This document shows, piece by piece, positions 27,865 to 36,233 of a DNA stretch of 64,000 nucleotides. The notes below the pieces were generated by a model. It saw only the letters and a program-made list of their open reading frames with translations, was not told where the DNA came from and did no database searches. Positions within the stretch are counted from its first letter, which is position 1, and every line of letters begins with the position of its first letter. This stretch comes from Clostridium cellulovorans 743B (GTDB lineage Bacteria > Bacillota > Clostridia > Clostridiales > Clostridiaceae): assembly GCF_000145275.1 (NCBI RefSeq), contig NC_014393.1, positions 1,178,001 through 1,242,000 of the forward strand, written 5' to 3'. Position numbers and translations under genes: made by a program.

Positions 27865-28167
27865 ATGAAAAGAAAATCTATAGTTTCATTAATCTTAATA
27901 GCAACAATGATAATAAGTGTTTCAGGATGTGGAAGCAAAGAAAAAACAATTGTATTAACAGAGGATGTAAAAAGTGAACCAATTCCTGAGGAAGTGTTTA
28001 ATAATATATTCGATCCTTTTATAAAGCATAGTAAGACTAATAATAGGGACAGTAGGGGCTTAGGGCTATATTTATGTAAGGAAATTATTAAGGAACATGA
28101 AGGGGCAATAACTATAGAAAATGGAACAATGGTAAAAATAAAAATTTCTTTGATGGTTCAAAACTAA
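27865..28167 (+). pseudogene. Chimeric fragment: lipoprotein leader fused to the end of a histidine kinase ATPase domain
   Basis: A 100-residue ORF with a good ribosome site (AAGGAGAG). Residues 1-40 are a lipoprotein start: basic N-terminus, hydrophobic core and a lipobox ending in GCGSKEK. From about residue 42 the sequence becomes the last part of a HATPase_c domain of a sensor histidine kinase: EVFNNIFDPFIKHSK (F box), SRGLGLYLCKEIIKEHEG (G2 box) and ITIENG. An extracytoplasmic lipoprotein cannot carry a working fragment of this cytosolic domain. It is best read as a deletion joining two genes, or a decaying remnant, just upstream of an IS element. Confidence 0.65.
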
Positions 28168-28364
28168 CAGAATATTAGAAATGTAATCCTTCTGATTCCA
28201 AACCGAGTATTAATTCTTAAATTTAATATTGGTTGCACCTTGGCTTACAATAAGATTGGATTATACCAGTCTTTTTTGTTTTTCTAGGTTTAGAATATAT
28301 ATCTTAAAAGAGTTGCTGATGGAGACATTGTGTTGAAACCTACATTTCGAATATAAAGGTGGCA

Positions 28365-30285
28365 TTTCTTTTACAAATATTCAATTGTCAGTTGCAAAAG
28401 TTGATTTTAAATTTACAAAGTGTCATATGGTGTTTCTTTCACCATCTCGCATTCTAATTTGCTTAATGTACCTGCCTTAATTGTAAAATGAAAATCCATG
28501 CTATTAGGCTTGTTTCTAGTAGGATTAATATAGTTTGTATTGATAAAGGGTGTATAGATTTTTCCTTTACAAATAGTAATGCTAGAAGACTAATCAATGT
28601 TAATGGTTGGTCTTCTTTTGTTTGATGATTGAAATAGTTTAACATGATTGCTATCCTTGTTATGCTGGTGGCGGATAAGGAGATAATCATGTCTAAATAT
28701 TTAACTTACGAAGAACGCCTTGATATTCAGGCGTGTTTAAAAGAAAATCTTTCTTTTGGAGCAATTGGCAAGATAGTTAAGAAAGATCGTACTACTATCG
28801 CCAAGGAGATAAAGAAGCATGCAACTGAAATAAAAACTGGATACAGTGGGTGGCCATACAATACCTGTAAACGCCGCTCAAGCTGCAAACTAAAACGTAT
28901 ATGCAAAAAAGAAGAGTGTACTCATCCTTCAGCACAGTACTGTAAGATTTGTTGCAACTGCAATGATCTTTGTTCAGAGTTTGAAGAAGAAATCTGTTCA
29001 AGTAGTTTTAAACCACCTTATGTTTGTAATGGGTGTGGACAGCTTAACAGATGTACTCTTAAAAAAATGATGTATTATGCAGATGATGCCCAGACCGCCT
29101 TTGAAGAAAACATATCAGATGCAAGGAGTGGAATTCTCTCAAGTGAAGCGGAGCTTGCAAGACTGAATACTTTGATTTCACCACTGATTAAACAAGGTCA
29201 ATCGATACACCAGATATATATCGATCATATAAATGAGCTCATGTGTAGTGAAAAGACACTCTATAACTACATAGATGCATGCCTCTTTGATGTACGAAAC
29301 ATTGACTTACCACGCAAGGTAAAATATCGACCACGCTACAAGAAATCAGAATTCAAAGTTGATAAAGGATGCCGTATAGGCCGGAATTACAAAGATTTTC
29401 AAGCCTTTATGGAAAAGAATCCAGAGCTTTCTATTGTACAAATGGATTCCGTTATAGGAAGCAAAGGTGGAAATGTCCTATTAACCATTCACTTTGTGAA
29501 TACTAGTCTTATGTTGGCGTTCGTGCGTGATTCAAATACCTCACAGTCGGTTATTGATGTTTTTGAACATATTTATCAGGTAATAGGAAAAACAGAGTTT
29601 AAGAATTTGTTTCCAGTCATCCTTACGGATAATGGCAGTGAGTTCTCCAATCCGAAAGCCATTGAATTTGGACCTGATGGACTTAGAAGAACTTATGTGT
29701 TTTATTGTGATCCAAGCAGCCCTTATCAAAAGGGCTCCATAGAGGTAAATCATGAGTTAGTTCGAAGAATTCTCCCTAAAGGGACTACTTTTGAGCTTTT
29801 AGACCAAAAAGACATATGTCTTATGATGAACCATATAAATTCATACAAAAGAAAAAAGCTGAACAACAGGAGTCCATTCCAGGCGTTCAGCTTTTACTAT
29901 GGAGAAGATTTACTACACAGGTTAGATTGTTTCTCAGTAGCAGCTGAGGAAATCATTCTAAAACCAGCACTTCTCAAAAAATAACATATAAATAAGTAGT
30001 GGCTACCGGCAAACCTTACCTTATATATGACTACAGCAGGGGTGGATTTTCCGATTACAAAAAATCGACCGAAGATCGACCTTCTATTTGGCATGCACTT
30101 TTTTAAATGTCAGTAAGATAATTATAGCAAAATTCCTGAAAAAACAGTATGTTAACCGGGATTTTGGATTACAAAATTGGATATTTGTTTTCAAAATGGG
30201 ACTTTCGCTTACAAAAGGAGAACTTCATTTTCAAAATGGGATTCTTGGGCTACAAATGGGAAACTCGTGTTACAATTCACCTTAA
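28365..30285 (+). mobile_element. IS30-family insertion sequence with phased end repeats
   Basis: It contains one transposase gene. The left flank has three TTACAAA-like motifs (28371, 28392, 28413) spaced 21 bp, and the right flank has six (CAAA core at 30172, 30192, 30212, 30232, 30253 and CAAT at 30273) spaced 20-21 bp. Such phased subterminal repeats are likely transposase-binding sites. Exact ends and target duplication could not be fixed by eye; the given ends are approximate. Confidence 0.65.
28689..29984 (+). CDS. IS30-family transposase
   Basis: A 431-aa DDE transposase. The N-terminal helix-turn-helix is YLTYEERLDIQACLKE and AIGKIVKKDRTTIAKEIKKH. Next is a cysteine-rich region, unusually long for the family (CKRRSSCKLKRICKKEEC, CKICCNC, CNGCGQLNRC), which may bind zinc. 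The catalytic core has the IS30 pattern: first Asp in VQMDSVIGS, second Asp in ILTDNGSEFSNP and Glu in KGSIEVNHELVRRILPKG. The frame opens at 28644, but ATG 28689 follows AAGGAGAT and gives the usual MSKYLTYEER start. The gene is full length and uninterrupted, so the element may still be active. Confidence 0.94.
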   Translation: MSKYLTYEERLDIQACLKENLSFGAIGKIVKKDRTTIAKEIKKHATEIKTGYSGWPYNTCKRRSSCKLKRICKKEECTHPSAQYCKICCNCNDLCSEFEEEICSSSFKPPYVCNGCGQLNRCTLKKMMYYADDAQTAFEENISDARSGILSSEAELARLNTLISPLIKQGQSIHQIYIDHINELMCSEKTLYNYIDACLFDVRNIDLPRKVKYRPRYKKSEFKVDKGCRIGRNYKDFQAFMEKNPELSIVQMDSVIGSKGGNVLLTIHFVNTSLMLAFVRDSNTSQSVIDVFEHIYQVIGKTEFKNLFPVILTDNGSEFSNPKAIEFGPDGLRRTYVFYCDPSSPYQKGSIEVNHELVRRILPKGTTFELLDQKDICLMMNHINSYKRKKLNNRSPFQAFSFYYGEDLLHRLDCFSVAAEEIILKPALLKK

Positions 30286-30411
30286 TGTACCTGTATCTAT
30301 AGATTATTTAATGTTATATATAGAAAATTTAATGTTTATCGTTAAAATGTTATTGTAAAATATTAAAAATAGTGCTATGATAAGGATATATTAATAAAGG
30401 AGGTTCGTTTT

Positions 30412-30909
30412 ATGAATCAGAATATTATCAAAATAAAAAAAATTAGTAAAGCAATGATGATGGTTGTTAGAGGGTTAATTATTGTGCTTGTCGTAGCTAT
30501 GTTATATACTACAGCTACAAGTTTCGTAATTAATAACAACAATGGATTGTTAAAAGAGATAATTGCAGTAGGTATTTCTTCTATCAATGCATTGCTTATA
30601 ATCGCTGTTTTAGTTGTAGCTTCTAGGTTGTTAAAATCTATAGGAAAGGATTACACCCCTTTCAGTAGTAAAAATGTAAAAATGTTAAAGGTGGCAGCTG
30701 GACTTCTCATGATATTTGAACCAGTACATATTATTGCACAGAAAATTATTAATACAATACGTCCTGTGATTTTGGAAAATGGTCAAAGAATAGCTGCATT
30801 CTCATTTTTCGGTGGTGTATTCTTTGTTTTAGGATTGGTTGTTTTTTGTATTGCTTTAACATTTGAATATGGAATAGAACTTCAAAAGCAATCTGATGAA
30901 ACACTTTAA
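30412..30909 (+). CDS. DUF2975 membrane protein
   Basis: A 165-aa protein with four predicted membrane helices. The spacing and motifs fit DUF2975: the second helix pair is followed by VASRLLKSIGKDYTPFSSKN and LLMIFEPVHIIAQ, with FFGGVFFVLGLVVFCIALTFEYG at the end (seen around LGLVVFCIALTFEYG). DUF2975 proteins are commonly encoded with a YozG-like small XRE regulator, as here, and are probably sensed or controlled by it. AGGAGG precedes the start. The function is unknown. Confidence 0.85.
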   Translation: MNQNIIKIKKISKAMMMVVRGLIIVLVVAMLYTTATSFVINNNNGLLKEIIAVGISSINALLIIAVLVVASRLLKSIGKDYTPFSSKNVKMLKVAAGLLMIFEPVHIIAQKIINTIRPVILENGQRIAAFSFFGGVFFVLGLVVFCIALTFEYGIELQKQSDETL

Positions 30910-30918
30910 GGAGGAACT

Positions 30919-31131
30919 ATGGCTATTATATTAAGACTTGACCGAATGATGGCAGACCGTAAGATATCTTTGAATGAGCTAGCTGAAAAGGTTGGAATTG
31001 CAAATGTTAATCTTTCCAATATAAAAACTGGGAAAGTAAGTGCAATACGATTTTCTACCCTTGATGCTATTTGTGATGTATTAGATTGTCAACCAGGAGA
31101 TATCTTAGAATATAAACGTGAACAAAAGTAA
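30919..31131 (+). CDS. YozG-like XRE (Cro/CI) transcriptional regulator
   Basis: A 70-aa single-domain helix-turn-helix regulator: LDRMMADRKISLNELAEKVG, then IANVNLSNIKTGKVSAIRFS and a C-terminal DVLDCQPGDILEY, all typical of the YozG group. AAGGAGG lies just before the ATG, 9 bases after the DUF2975 stop, so the two form an operon. It probably represses its own operon. Confidence 0.9.
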   Translation: MAIILRLDRMMADRKISLNELAEKVGIANVNLSNIKTGKVSAIRFSTLDAICDVLDCQPGDILEYKREQK

Positions 31132-31157
31132 GAAAGTGATTAATTGTTAAATTTGAG

Positions 31158-31240
31158 AAGATGATTTCTGTAATAAACGAGAGCACTAAAAAATTATAAA
31201 TTTTTAGTGTTCTGGTAGTAAACTGGAATCATCTTTTTTA
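31158..31240 (+). terminator. Nested hairpin terminator
   Basis: Outer stem AAGATGATT/AATCATCTT encloses an inner stem (AGCACTAAAAA/TTTTTAGTGTT); a TTTTTT run follows. From 31241 to 31509 I see no convincing gene. Confidence 0.75.
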
Positions 31241-31509
31241 TTATGTTCTTCTCTAGCTTGGTTATTTTAGCAATCCCTTACTTGGCTTCAGCAAGTTTCT
31301 CTTTTAGAGATATCCAAACTTCTTAGTGAAAGAAATAGTATTTGCTGAATGATTCAAATACTTGAGAATGTGCTTGAAATGTGCCAGATGGAAGTATATA
31401 GTATAAATATAAATATTATCTATAAAAACTTGGCGAAGGTTGTAAAATTTTTAATTACGTGTAAGGAAGTGTTTATATAATATACCAAAATGAAGGGTAG
31501 GGTTGTAAG

Positions 31510-31974
31510 ATGGAAGTAACTATAATTAAAGGGAACATAGAGTACATAAATGAATGTGAAAAAGCATTACTTAACTCAAAGTTAGGTGAAGTACATTTCC
31601 AAGAAGAAGGATTTGCAAGAAAGATCTTAGAAGATGGGGTTGCAAGGGAAGAAATATATATCGCAATAGATAGTAACCAAAAATGTAGAGGATTTATCTG
31701 GATTATTATAGATGGGATATTTCACTCTGCTCCATATCTACAACTTATAGCAGTAGACCAAGAAAGTAGAGGTACTGGTATAGGAAAGAAACTTCTACAG
31801 TTTTTTGAGGATTTGTGTTTTAAGAATTATAACAAGTTGTTTTTGGTAGTTGGAGAATTTAATGTAGATGCTAAAAGACTCTATGAAAGTATTGGATATA
31901 TTGAGGTAGGAGCTATACCTGGTTTATATAAAGAAGGAATAACAGAACATTTGATGATGAAGCTTAGAGAATAG
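31510..31974 (+). CDS. GNAT family N-acetyltransferase
   Basis: A 154-aa cytoplasmic acetyltransferase with the acetyl-CoA-binding motif A visible as LIAVDQESRGTGIGKKLLQF (R/Q-x-x-G-x-G/A). The following LFLVVGEFNVDAKRLYESIGY strand-helix (quoted as FNVDAKRLYESIGY) and the final GLYKEGITEHLMMKL are also typical. The N-terminal half is short and divergent. The acceptor substrate cannot be read from sequence. It stands alone, with a weak ribosome site (AGGGTTG) before ATG 31510. Confidence 0.85.
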   Translation: MEVTIIKGNIEYINECEKALLNSKLGEVHFQEEGFARKILEDGVAREEIYIAIDSNQKCRGFIWIIIDGIFHSAPYLQLIAVDQESRGTGIGKKLLQFFEDLCFKNYNKLFLVVGEFNVDAKRLYESIGYIEVGAIPGLYKEGITEHLMMKLRE

Positions 31975-32081
31975 GATTGTCTAAGGTAGATTAGCTTTTC
32001 TTTATAAAATTGTATAAGAAGGTAAATTAGGATATTTAAAAGGTTTAGAAGAAAAAATTGTGGATAGGAGAAAAAGGTTAT

Positions 32082-32708
32082 ATGAATAAAAAGAGAAAAA
32101 GAGTCAAAGTAGGTATTGTCTTGTTGTTAGTAATAATAGCCTTTTTGTATTACATAACTTGGGGAATAAGACCGAAAGTGAAAATAGAAGTCCTCGATGC
32201 TAAAAATATTAGAATCAGCTGTAATGTACATAAAAATGCAGAATTTTATCGTATATATAGAAGCGATGAAAAGGATGGTCAATACGAGAGAATAGGTACT
32301 GTAAGGGAAAATAAGTTTATTGATGAGGAGTTAAAGCCTTCAACTACATATTGGTATAAGGTAGCGGTGATAAAAGATGGGAAGGAAGGAAAGTTAACAT
32401 TTCCATCTAGTGGAACTACAAAGGAGCTTCCTCCTACTCCGGTCAATGTATCAGCAGATTCTATTACTTTTGAAAGTGCCACTATAAGATGGAACAAAGC
32501 TGAGAATGTTAGAAACTATTATATTTACAGGGCAGATGATGAAAACAACTATTATAACATAATTGGACAAAGTATAAATAATAGTTTTATCGATAGAACA
32601 TTATCACCAAGTAAAAAATATAAATACAAGATTACCTCTAATAATGAGAATGGAGAAAGTGAGACTTCTTCAGAGATAAAAATTGAAACTGCAAAGAAAG
32701 CTAGTTGA
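32082..32708 (+). CDS. Membrane-anchored protein with two fibronectin type III domains
   Basis: A protein of about 208 aa. A basic N-terminus and one hydrophobic helix (VGIVLLLVIIAFLYYITWG) anchor it, with the rest outside. Two FN3-like domains follow: residues 35-115 (ISCNVHKNAEFYRIYRSD, PSTTYWYKVAVIKDG) and 120-205 (ATIRWNKAENVRNYYIYRAD, SPSKKYKYKITSNNENGES). It probably has a surface-exposed binding or spacer role. The frame opens at 32058, but ATG 32082, after AGGAGAAAAAGG, gives the natural anchor start MNKKRKRVK. Confidence 0.75.
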   Translation: MNKKRKRVKVGIVLLLVIIAFLYYITWGIRPKVKIEVLDAKNIRISCNVHKNAEFYRIYRSDEKDGQYERIGTVRENKFIDEELKPSTTYWYKVAVIKDGKEGKLTFPSSGTTKELPPTPVNVSADSITFESATIRWNKAENVRNYYIYRADDENNYYNIIGQSINNSFIDRTLSPSKKYKYKITSNNENGESETSSEIKIETAKKAS

Positions 32709-32847
32709 TATTTTATTGGACAATTCTTAGTTTGTATCTATATAATTAATATAAATACATTTATGTTATAAATAAGTATATGCATTATATAATGCAGACT
32801 AAAGAGTACTGCAAGTTACAAAATCACTGTTGAAAAGGGGAAGAAGA

Positions 32848-33765
32848 ATGAAAGAATATGTTGGATATGGTGGAAATAAAGTAACCATTGATGGACAAAA
32901 CGTTTATATTAAACAGGCGTTTCAAAAAGAAGAGTGTATATTTGGGGATATCAAAAGCGTAAGCTTTAGAGAACCGACGATATTAAAAAATGGAGCTGTT
33001 GTGATTACAACTCTAAAAGCAAAATATGAAATTATGTTTTTGAAAAAGAATTTACAAGAATTTAAGGAATTATACGATATGCTTTATGCAAAAGTATATT
33101 TAAAAGATGATTCATCTGAAAATAATGAATATATAAGTAATGAAGATACAAATAGTAATCACACTAACCAAGAATTTTCAGTTGATGAAACAAAGAAAAT
33201 CTCAAGAAATGCAAATGACATGTTTCAATATTGCGTGGATAATAAATATGGGACAGGAATGACAAAATCTTCTTCAATAAAGAACTTTGAATTAATAGAA
33301 AACTCTCTGAATCCAGATGAAGAAGTATTATTGTGTTTTTGCGGACTTAATAATTTCGTAAGTATGACTAAACATGATGGTCATTTTGCTTATGTTGTTA
33401 CTGATAAAAGATTTATTATGGCACAAAAGAAAATGATCGGACAAGTTGTTCAGGCTATTCCATTAAAAAATATAAGCGATTGCTTTTTATCTGCAGGAGC
33501 AGTAATGGCTACTATAGAGATACATACTTCAAAGAAAACTTTTAAAATTGAAATAGGTAGAAGTGTAGCTACAATTATTAATAATAAAATAAATGAAGCG
33601 ATTAGCGGTGGACAAGTATCAAGTAATGCAACAACTTATCAAGGTTCTCCAGGAACAATTAATGATTCAGCAACTGAGATTTTAAAGCTTAAAGAATTAT
33701 TAGACATGGGTGCAATTACCGAAGAAGAATTTGCTGCTAAGAAAAAGATAATTCTTGGTATTTAA
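32848..33765 (+). CDS. PH-like/SHOCT domain protein
   Basis: About 305 aa, no signal peptide. The N-terminal 75 residues form a DUF4429-like beta domain (NKVTIDGQNVYIKQAF...GDIKSVSFREPTILKNGAVV). A polar linker leads to a bacterial PH-like domain (about 155-260: EEVLLCFCGL, YVVTDKRFIMAQKK, IPLKNISDCFL). The C-terminus is a SHOCT motif (LKLKELLDMGAITEEEFAAK), a short oligomerisation element. Proteins of this make-up are common, and their function is unknown. ATG 32848 follows AAGGGGAAG; the TTG at 32830 is an unlikely start. Confidence 0.8.
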   Translation: MKEYVGYGGNKVTIDGQNVYIKQAFQKEECIFGDIKSVSFREPTILKNGAVVITTLKAKYEIMFLKKNLQEFKELYDMLYAKVYLKDDSSENNEYISNEDTNSNHTNQEFSVDETKKISRNANDMFQYCVDNKYGTGMTKSSSIKNFELIENSLNPDEEVLLCFCGLNNFVSMTKHDGHFAYVVTDKRFIMAQKKMIGQVVQAIPLKNISDCFLSAGAVMATIEIHTSKKTFKIEIGRSVATIINNKINEAISGGQVSSNATTYQGSPGTINDSATEILKLKELLDMGAITEEEFAAKKKIILGI

Positions 33766-33817
33766 TTGATAAAAAATTAGATAAGCCTTAAAGGTAATTA
33801 AAAATATTAAGGAAGAT

Positions 33818-33857
33818 AGAGTACTAAATCTAAAGAGATTGGGTGCTCTTTTTTTAT
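33818..33857 (+). terminator. Rho-independent terminator
   Basis: Stem AGAGTAC/GTGCTCT, with further pairing inside, followed by eight T, after the SHOCT gene. Confidence 0.8.
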
Positions 33858-33910
33858 TGCAAGTAATCATAATAGTGTATATAAGCCCTAATAATGTAAG
33901 AATAATAAAT

Positions 33911-33989
33911 GCATATAATGGGTTTACATTAAATTCATATAACCTTTATGAGAGCAATGTAGGTTTTTAAGCGGAACTTATATATAGGA
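33911..33989 (-). repeat. MITE-like palindromic repeat, copy C (inverted)
   Basis: The reverse complement reads ATATAAGTTCCGC, CCTACATTGCT, CTCATAAAGG, TATATGAATTTAATGTA, the same order of blocks as copies A and B. The right end is diverged. Confidence 0.65.
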
Positions 33990-34235
33990 AAATGTTTATG
34001 CTTAGGTTAGCCTTTAGACACTTTGGGATAAATGTATAAATTTTTTACATTTTCATTGAAATGAATGTATAAAAGTTGGGTTAATTGGATTATTATAGTG
34101 AAGAAGATGGGGAACACAATAGCATAAAATGAATTAATGTAATTGAGGAAAGACGTTTTTTATTAGATATATTAGGGAGGTGAACTTTAGTGGGAGTTTG
34201 ATATTTATATTTCTTTCTCTCATTGAAGGCAGTAT
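33990..34235. other. Upstream region of the SDR gene
   Basis: AT-rich. It holds a strong ribosome-site-like GGGAGGTG (34175-34182) followed by a three-codon ORF (GTG GGA GTT TGA, 34190-34201) out of frame with the SDR gene. This may be a relic or chance. Confidence 0.3.
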
Positions 34236-35099
34236 ATGAAAGATTTTAAAGGTAAAGTAGCGGTTATTACAGGAGGAGCAAATGGCATTGGCTTTGCAAT
34301 AGCTGAGGAATGTGCAAAGAGAGAAATTAAGATAGTAATAGCCGATATCAATGAATTGGATTTAAAGAAAGCAGAAGAAAAGCTTAAAGCGCAAGGTGCT
34401 GAGGTATTAGCTTTGCAGACAGATGTGATAAAGTATGAGGATATGGAGAGGCTTGCGGATAAAACACTTGAAAGATTTGGACATGTAGATTTATTATTTA
34501 ATAATGCTGGAGTTGTAGTTGCAGGACCAGCTTGGTCATTATCCTTAAGAGATTGGGAATGGATTATGAAAGTTAACGTATGGGGAATTATTCATGGGGA
34601 AAAAGCTTTTATTCCAATAATGTTGAAGCAAGATACAGAATGCCATATTATAAATACAGCTTCTGCAGCTGGACTTTTGAGCTTAGATGGGATGTCGGCA
34701 TACCATACCTCAAAATTTGCAGCAGTTGCTCTTTCTGAATCTACTTATCTAGATCTTCAATGTGTAACAGATAAAATAAAAATGTCGGTATTTTGTCCAG
34801 GCTTTATACAAACAGATTTAAATAATTGTGAAAGGCATAGACCAAAGGATTATGATAATGATATGGAGGATGAATATTATCACAGTGATTCCTATAAGGC
34901 AAAAGAGGAACAGAAACATAAGGTTATCCAAAATGGTATTCCAGTAGATATGGTTGGAGCAACTATATTTGAAGCCATTGAGGAAGAGAAGTTTTATATT
35001 TTGACTCATCCAGAAATTAATCCATTAATCGGATTAAGAACAAGAAATATCCTTGAGGGTGGAAATCCATCTATAAAGGACATAGTAGGAGTCAAGTAG
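34236..35099 (+). CDS. Short-chain dehydrogenase/reductase (SDR)
   Basis: A 287-aa classical SDR oxidoreductase. The NAD(P)-binding motif is VITGGANGIGFAIAEECAK near residue 10, the acidic IADINELDL after beta-2 hints at NAD(H) preference, and the NNAG motif is FNNAGVVVAGP. The catalytic triad is Ser in INTASAAGLLS and Tyr/Lys in YHTSKFA, and CPGFIQTDL follows. The C-terminal 70 residues form the variable substrate cap. It is cytoplasmic and the substrate is unknown. The ATG has only a weak ribosome site (GAAGGCAG), and a perfect terminator follows. Confidence 0.93.
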   Translation: MKDFKGKVAVITGGANGIGFAIAEECAKREIKIVIADINELDLKKAEEKLKAQGAEVLALQTDVIKYEDMERLADKTLERFGHVDLLFNNAGVVVAGPAWSLSLRDWEWIMKVNVWGIIHGEKAFIPIMLKQDTECHIINTASAAGLLSLDGMSAYHTSKFAAVALSESTYLDLQCVTDKIKMSVFCPGFIQTDLNNCERHRPKDYDNDMEDEYYHSDSYKAKEEQKHKVIQNGIPVDMVGATIFEAIEEEKFYILTHPEINPLIGLRTRNILEGGNPSIKDIVGVK

Positions 35100-35176
35100 T
35101 TAATGTAAGGAATGAAAATTTTTTTACAAAGTTTTTATACAGTATAACTTGAAGAATGTTTAAATTATTACTGAAA

Positions 35177-35226
35177 AGGGATGTCTTAAAATGATTAAAA
35201 AATCATTTTAAGACATCCCTTTTTCT
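35177..35226 (+). terminator. Strong terminator after the SDR gene
   Basis: Near-perfect 20-bp stem (AGGGATGTCTTAAAATGATT and its complement) followed by TTTTTCTTT. The remaining DNA to 35421 shows nothing else. Confidence 0.92.
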
Positions 35227-35421
35227 TTAGGTAACACTGAAAAATATCTATAATACCAATAAATACTGTTTCAGAATAGAAGTTATTTTCTACTCCTAGA
35301 CAGCCTTTTGGTCAATTAAAGAATTATATTGGAATAGAAACTATATCGATAATATATATCAGTGAATAAAGGTGATACAATGATAGAGAAGTAATTATTT
35401 ATTTAATAGGAAGTGATTGGT

Positions 35422-36027
35422 ATGATTAAAGCAATTTTGTTTGATTTTGATGGTGTACTAACTACCGATGCAACTGGATCCCAATCCATATGAAATTATA
35501 TTTGTAAAAAAACTGGGGTGGATTTAGAACTATTTAAAAAAGAATATTATAGATACAATAAAGATCTTCAGAAGGGAAAGATTAGGCATAAAGAGATTTG
35601 GGGCAAGCTATGTGAAGAGCTAGGTATGGAAATTGATATAGATATTTTGTATGAATCTTTTATAAATACTCCTATAGATAATCAGATGATGGAGATTGTA
35701 AATAAATTCAAAGAAGAAGGTTATAAGGTAGGAATAGTCACTGACAATAAAAAAGATCGTATGGATAGTATTATTAGATACTATGGTTGGAATAATATTT
35801 TTGATGCTATTACTGTCTCAGCTGAGGTTGGTTCTGGAAAAAGTCATAATGAAATTTTCTTAAAAACCATAGAGTCTTTGAAGATGGAGGCTGATCAATG
35901 TGTATTTATTGATAACCAAGAAAAAAATCTTATTGTCCCTGAAAGTATGGGAATGAAGGTTATATATTTTGACCATATAGAAAGAGAGCATGAGAAACTT
36001 TTAAATACACTTAGAAATTATATATAA
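35422..36027 (+). pseudogene. HAD-family phosphatase interrupted by an in-frame TGA at codon 24
   Basis: ATG 35422 starts MIKAILFDFDGVLTTDATGS, a textbook HAD motif I (Asp8, Asp10). Codon 24 (35491-35493) is TGA, and the same frame then runs on to 36027 with motif II (GIVTDNKKDR), the motif III lysine (GSGKSHNEIF) and motif IV (VFIDNQEKN). The body is therefore intact, about 201 codons in all. Homologues would have a residue such as Trp, Cys or Arg there, and one base change explains it. A start after the stop would lose the catalytic Asp, so as written the gene is inactive unless the TGA is read through or is a sequence error. No SECIS-like stem is visible downstream. Confidence 0.75.
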
Positions 36028-36054
36028 ACTTGCTACTATAAAGTTACAAGCAAA

Positions 36055-36130
36055 CAAATATATAAGTTCCATTACTGAAACTTCATAAAATTTTATGGAT
36101 ATATTGAAAAATTAATATAACCTATAAATA
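36055..36130 (+). repeat. Second intergenic repeat family, copy 1
   Basis: It shares blocks with 40714-40795 (ATATAAGTTYCATTAYT, TTTATRGATATATT, AAATTAATATA) and, for its first 30 bases, with 55233-55260. The left end resembles the MITE-like repeat terminus. Confidence 0.4.
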
Positions 36131-36233
36131 GTATTTATCCAAACTTATATACATAGGAAATTATGATATAATTATAGAAGCCTACTGGTTTAGAACCGTT
36201 TTCAAATTATCTAAACTCTAGGAGGATTAACAA

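Noticed and set aside
30165..30285. Regular 20-bp spaced CAAA motifs considered as a CRISPR or iteron origin
   Set aside because: Only the core is conserved, and matching motifs occur at the other flank of the transposase gene, so IS end repeats explain them better.
31264..31380. Minus-strand frame reading HSQVFESFSKYYFFH, stop, EVWISLKEKLAEAK
   Set aside because: It looks a little like a gene tail, but it is broken by a stop, lacks any start signal and matches no family I can name.
34190..34201. Three-codon ORF behind a strong ribosome site (GTG GGA GTT TGA) before the SDR gene
   Set aside because: Too short to support as a leader peptide; out of frame with the SDR gene and no attenuator-like hairpin follows.
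35491..35493. In-frame TGA in the HAD gene considered as selenocysteine
   Set aside because: No bacterial SECIS-like stem-loop follows the TGA and HAD phosphatases are not known selenoproteins.
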